This document shows, in pieces, positions 61,467 to 64,000 of a stretch of DNA of 64,000 bases (within the stretch, counting starts at the first letter, position 1; the number at the start of each line of letters is the position of its first letter). The notes beneath the pieces were generated by a model. That model was not told the origin of the DNA. It did not search any database and worked only from the letters and a program-made list of their open reading frames with translations. This DNA comes from CALAGB01 sp963713965 (GTDB lineage: Bacteria; Chloroflexota; Chloroflexia; Thermomicrobiales; Thermomicrobiaceae). The DNA lies in assembly GCA_963713965.1 (NCBI GenBank), contig OY970217.1, positions 620,001 to 684,000 of the forward strand, written 5' to 3'. Both the position numbers and the translations under genes were made by a program.

Positions 61467-62165
61467 CTAGTTTCGCGCCGTGGCGGCCGTCCCTGATGGC
61501 GCCACACCGTGGACGTAGACCGGCTCGAGCGCCTCGAGGGAATCGCAGTCATTCGCTTCCCACCGATGATATCCGATTTCCGCAAGGTGGGATGGCCGGC
61601 GCATTCGAAGCGCGGGTTCTAGAATCACCGCGTGCGCTTCCTGCGCAAGCTTCTCCGCCAGAGGTCGTGGCATGTCTCCGACAATGATGGTGCGTTCAGA
61701 GAGCTGCTCGGATATCTCGTCAAGCGGCGAATTGCGTAAGTCGGACGTTCGCGTCCAGCGGCCATTCCGATGCCGGAAGTCGGCGTAAACGGCACGTCCC
61801 CGCCCGGCCCTCACGAACGCCCGGATCGGAGACCGGCGTCCGGTATGCGGGTAGGCGGTGACGTCTAATGTCCCGACTCCCACGATTGGGATTCCGAGCC
61901 CGTAGCACAGTCCTTTGGCCACGCTCATGCCAACCCGCAGCCCGTTGAAGCTGCCCGGCCCAATGGCAACGGCGATTGCGCCGAGATCGCGGAGCTCGAG
62001 ACCGGACAGTTGCAGGAGATGCATCATCTCCGTGCTGATCGACGTGGTCTGATTCCGTCCCGCATTCCACACGAGCTCGCTGCACGTCTCGCCGTCGTAC
62101 AGCGCCAGCCCAGTGACCGAAGTCGAGCTATCGATCGCGAGCAGTGTGCGGCCGTCGCTGGGCAC
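61467..62165 (-). CDS. tsaB: t6A biosynthesis protein TsaB
   Basis: A 232-residue TsaD partner with an ASKHA fold: LLAIDSSTSVTGLALYD at the start and GAIAVAIGPGSFNGLRVGMSVAKGL. GTG at 62165 has GGAGG upstream; it overlaps the tsaE 3' end by 38 bases. Catalytic residues are degenerate as usual for this scaffold subunit. Confidence 0.9.
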   Translation of the reverse strand: MPSDGRTLLAIDSSTSVTGLALYDGETCSELVWNAGRNQTTSISTEMMHLLQLSGLELRDLGAIAVAIGPGSFNGLRVGMSVAKGLCYGLGIPIVGVGTLDVTAYPHTGRRSPIRAFVRAGRGRAVYADFRHRNGRWTRTSDLRNSPLDEISEQLSERTIIVGDMPRPLAEKLAQEAHAVILEPALRMRRPSHLAEIGYHRWEANDCDSLEALEPVYVHGVAPSGTAATARN

Positions 62166-62667
62166 CAGATACCTCCGCTCTGAGCGCCTCGACCATCTCC
62201 ATGTAGCGCTCCCCACTTGGCCGGAAGACGAGCCGCCGCTTGGAATCGGACAGATGGCGCAACTCGATCAGCAAATAATCGTCGAAGGAGGACGTCGGCA
62301 GTCGTTCCGGCCACTCGATAACGACGATTCCATTCTCGGCATCGAGATACTCTTCGTAACCGAACGTATCGAAATCCTCTACGCCCTCGAGTCGATAGAA
62401 ATCGAGATGAAACAGGATGACTTGTTCGTCGTCTGCTGTCTTCCCCACATGCTCGGCCGCCAACGCGAAAGTCGGGCTCTGGACGTAACCGTCAACGTTC
62501 AGTCCCCGCGCAAGCCCCTGGACCAGGGTCGTCTTTCCGGCTCCAACTTGACCCGCCAACAACAGGACGTCACGTGCACGGACCAACCGACCAAGTCGAA
62601 AGCCGATCTGGCGCGTCTGATCTGGACTGTGCGAGATGACGTCGAGCGCCGAGCGGCGCGGGGGCAT
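62128..62667 (-). CDS. tsaE: t6A biosynthesis ATPase TsaE
   Basis: A 179-residue P-loop ATPase: GQVGAGKTTLVQGLARGL, SPTFALAAEH, LFHLDFYRLEG and VVIEWPERLP match TsaE, which regulates the TsaBD complex. The C-terminal extension (about 150-179) is basic. First gene of the tsaE-tsaB-rimI-tsaD-suhB run on the minus strand. Confidence 0.93.
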   Translation of the reverse strand: MPPRRSALDVISHSPDQTRQIGFRLGRLVRARDVLLLAGQVGAGKTTLVQGLARGLNVDGYVQSPTFALAAEHVGKTADDEQVILFHLDFYRLEGVEDFDTFGYEEYLDAENGIVVIEWPERLPTSSFDDYLLIELRHLSDSKRRLVFRPSGERYMEMVEALRAEVSGAQRRPHTARDR

Positions 62668-62789
62668 CGCGAACGACCTTTCGAGCAGGGAGGATCGTGA
62701 AAAATAGCGGTCCGCGCCCGCGAACGCGATTCATCGCGGACCAACGGCCCATCATAGCCTTACGGGCATTTCTCAGACAAGCGAGTTCG

Positions 62790-64000
62790 CTACGCGCCCG
62801 AAACGATCGGTGGACGGTACTGACTCCACGGCCGGAATGTCTCGAACGCCGCGGCCGCTCGCAAGACCGTGGCGTCATCCCGCCAGCGTCCCGCTATCTG
62901 CAATCCGACCGGCATCCCGTTTGAATCGAAGCCACACGGAACGGTCGCGGCAGGTTGACCGGTCAGGTTGAAGACGTAGGTGTATGGCGTCCAGCTGAGA
63001 TAACTCGTCGCCTTTCCGGCCACGTGTCCCGGCTGATCCTCTCCCGCGGCAAACGCGGTCACCGGAACCGTCGGTGTAAGGATAAAATCGTACTGTTCGA
63101 CGAGACTGAGTACCTTCTCCGCAAAGAGCGCCTTGTAGTTATTAGCCGCGGTCAAGTCAACCCCGGAATAGAGGAAGCCTTCCTCAACTACCTTGGCTCT
63201 GCCCGGATCGATATCCGAACGGACCTCCGCGTAATCGTCCCGGTGACCGGCCGCCATGCCGGTGGCCCAAATGACCGAAAGCGACTCCCACGGATCTTCG
63301 AGCCCCGGATCGATCTCGACCACTTCAGCACCCATGTCCCGGAACGCCGCGACCGCTCGCTCGACGATTGCCAGCACCTCAGGTTCGACGCTCGCAAAAC
63401 CCAAGTCCGGACTCCAGGCCACCCGCATTCCACGAACGCCGCCCTCACAGGCGGCGACGTAGTCGGCGTCACGACGATCAATCGAGTTGCGATCCCGCCA
63501 GTCGGGTCCGGCAATCACGTTGAGCATCATGGCCGCGTCTCGAACCGTGCGCGTCATTGGTCCGACGTGGGCCAGCGCCTCGACGGCACTGGGAGGATAG
63601 TAAGGGACAAGTCCAAATGACGCCTTGAAGCCGAAAATACCAGTGAATGAAGCCGGAATGCGGATCGAGCCGGCGCCGTCGGTTCCCTGTGCGAGCGGCC
63701 CAAGTCCGGCGGCGACCGCCGCAGACGCGCCCCCGCTGGATCCACCGGGCGTTCGTTCCAAATTCCAGGGGTTCAGCGTTGAGCCCACCAACGGATTGGT
63801 TGATTCGCCTTTCCAGCCCAATTCTGGAGTGTTCGTCTTACCGAGCAGTACACCGCCAGCGTTTGTTAGGCGCTCGACAATCGGGGTGTCGAAATCGGGC
63901 ACCCAATCGCTCCAGAGACGCGATCCCTTGGTGGTGCGTATGCCCCTGGTCGGCGTCAGATCCTTCAATGAATAGGGGATGCCGGCCAGGCAAGGAACGT
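62790..64000 (-). CDS. amidase (amidase-signature family), partial
   Basis: C-terminal and middle part of an amidase; the 5' end is outside the window. The frame reads through to 64000 (AGIPYSLKDLTPTRG), giving the catalytic Lys in KDL. GGSSGGASAA holds the first Ser and GTDGAGSIRIPAS the nucleophile, completing the Ser-cisSer-Lys triad. Substrate class (gatA-like, fatty or aryl amide) is not readable; lack of glutamine-amidotransferase neighbours argues against GatA. It ends about 120 bases downstream of tsaE. Confidence 0.88.
   Translation of the reverse strand, partial: VPCLAGIPYSLKDLTPTRGIRTTKGSRLWSDWVPDFDTPIVERLTNAGGVLLGKTNTPELGWKGESTNPLVGSTLNPWNLERTPGGSSGGASAAVAAGLGPLAQGTDGAGSIRIPASFTGIFGFKASFGLVPYYPPSAVEALAHVGPMTRTVRDAAMMLNVIAGPDWRDRNSIDRRDADYVAACEGGVRGMRVAWSPDLGFASVEPEVLAIVERAVAAFRDMGAEVVEIDPGLEDPWESLSVIWATGMAAGHRDDYAEVRSDIDPGRAKVVEEGFLYSGVDLTAANNYKALFAEKVLSLVEQYDFILTPTVPVTAFAAGEDQPGHVAGKATSYLSWTPYTYVFNLTGQPAATVPCGFDSNGMPVGLQIAGRWRDDATVLRAAAAFETFRPWSQYRPPIVSGA

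Noticed and set aside
1..64000. CRISPR array, tRNA, rRNA or prophage genes
   Set aside because: I looked for regularly spaced repeats, cloverleaf-like sequence and phage structural proteins and found none.

Overview
The window is about 60 percent GC and carries a dense, mostly minus-strand bacterial chromosome segment. Gene content (R3H-domain AAA ATPase, RNase J, c-di-AMP receptor DarA, DnaQ-UvrC fusion, ECF transporter) and short GC-rich palindromes of a kind I associate with Chloroflexota point to a Chloroflexota bacterium, possibly Thermomicrobia-like. That placement is inference; no rRNA or other decisive marker is present, and I saw no tRNA, rRNA or CRISPR array.

Layout. 0.1-22 kb is housekeeping: an aldolase and nadK, then a minus-strand run of a zinc-ribbon membrane protein, darA, tmk, R3H ATPase, GNAT-like protein, recR, ftsK, rnj, family-4 uracil-DNA glycosylase, a phosphohexomutase and a DnaQ-UvrC fusion, divergent from ligA. 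Then come thrC, an M20 peptidase, pyrE and a Ca2+/H+ antiporter. 22.5-28.3 kb is a pyrimidine operon (pyrC-carA-carB) behind a clear promoter and an intrinsic terminator in its leader. 28.5-38.8 kb is a type I restriction-modification operon (hsdM, a GmrSD-like DUF262/DUF1524 protein, hsdS, an AlbA/GHKL ATPase, hsdR), followed at 39-41.3 kb by an MrfA/YprA-type helicase gene. 41.4-47.3 kb holds a nucleosidase and then a cobalamin-riboswitch operon. 47.4-49 kb holds a second darA and recA. 49-54 kb holds a DMT permease, an acyltransferase, a flavin amine oxidase and an NlpC/P60 cell-wall hydrolase. 54.5-58.7 kb is a his operon (HDAC-like, hisH, hisA, coiled-coil protein, hisF). 58.8-62.7 kb is suhB and the t6A genes tsaD-rimI-tsaB-tsaE. 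An amidase runs off the right edge.

The most interesting system is at 42.4-47.3 kb. A complete cobalamin aptamer, with a perfect 9-bp P1 and a downstream hairpin that would mask the ribosome binding site, precedes four translationally overlapping genes: a secreted alpha/alpha-toroid protein, a membrane-anchored DUF4430 (transcobalamin beta-domain-like) protein, an ECF T protein and a double-NBD ECF ATPase. The first two look like the two halves of animal intrinsic factor/transcobalamin on separate chains, feeding an ECF importer whose S subunit is not encoded here.

The second notable pattern is nine single-base reading-frame lesions in five genes between 26.5 and 40.7 kb (carA, pyrC, the AlbA ATPase, hsdS, the MrfA-like helicase), with none recognised elsewhere. 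Six need one base removed to restore frame, and essential genes are hit, so uncorrected assembly indels are more likely than real decay; both are left open.
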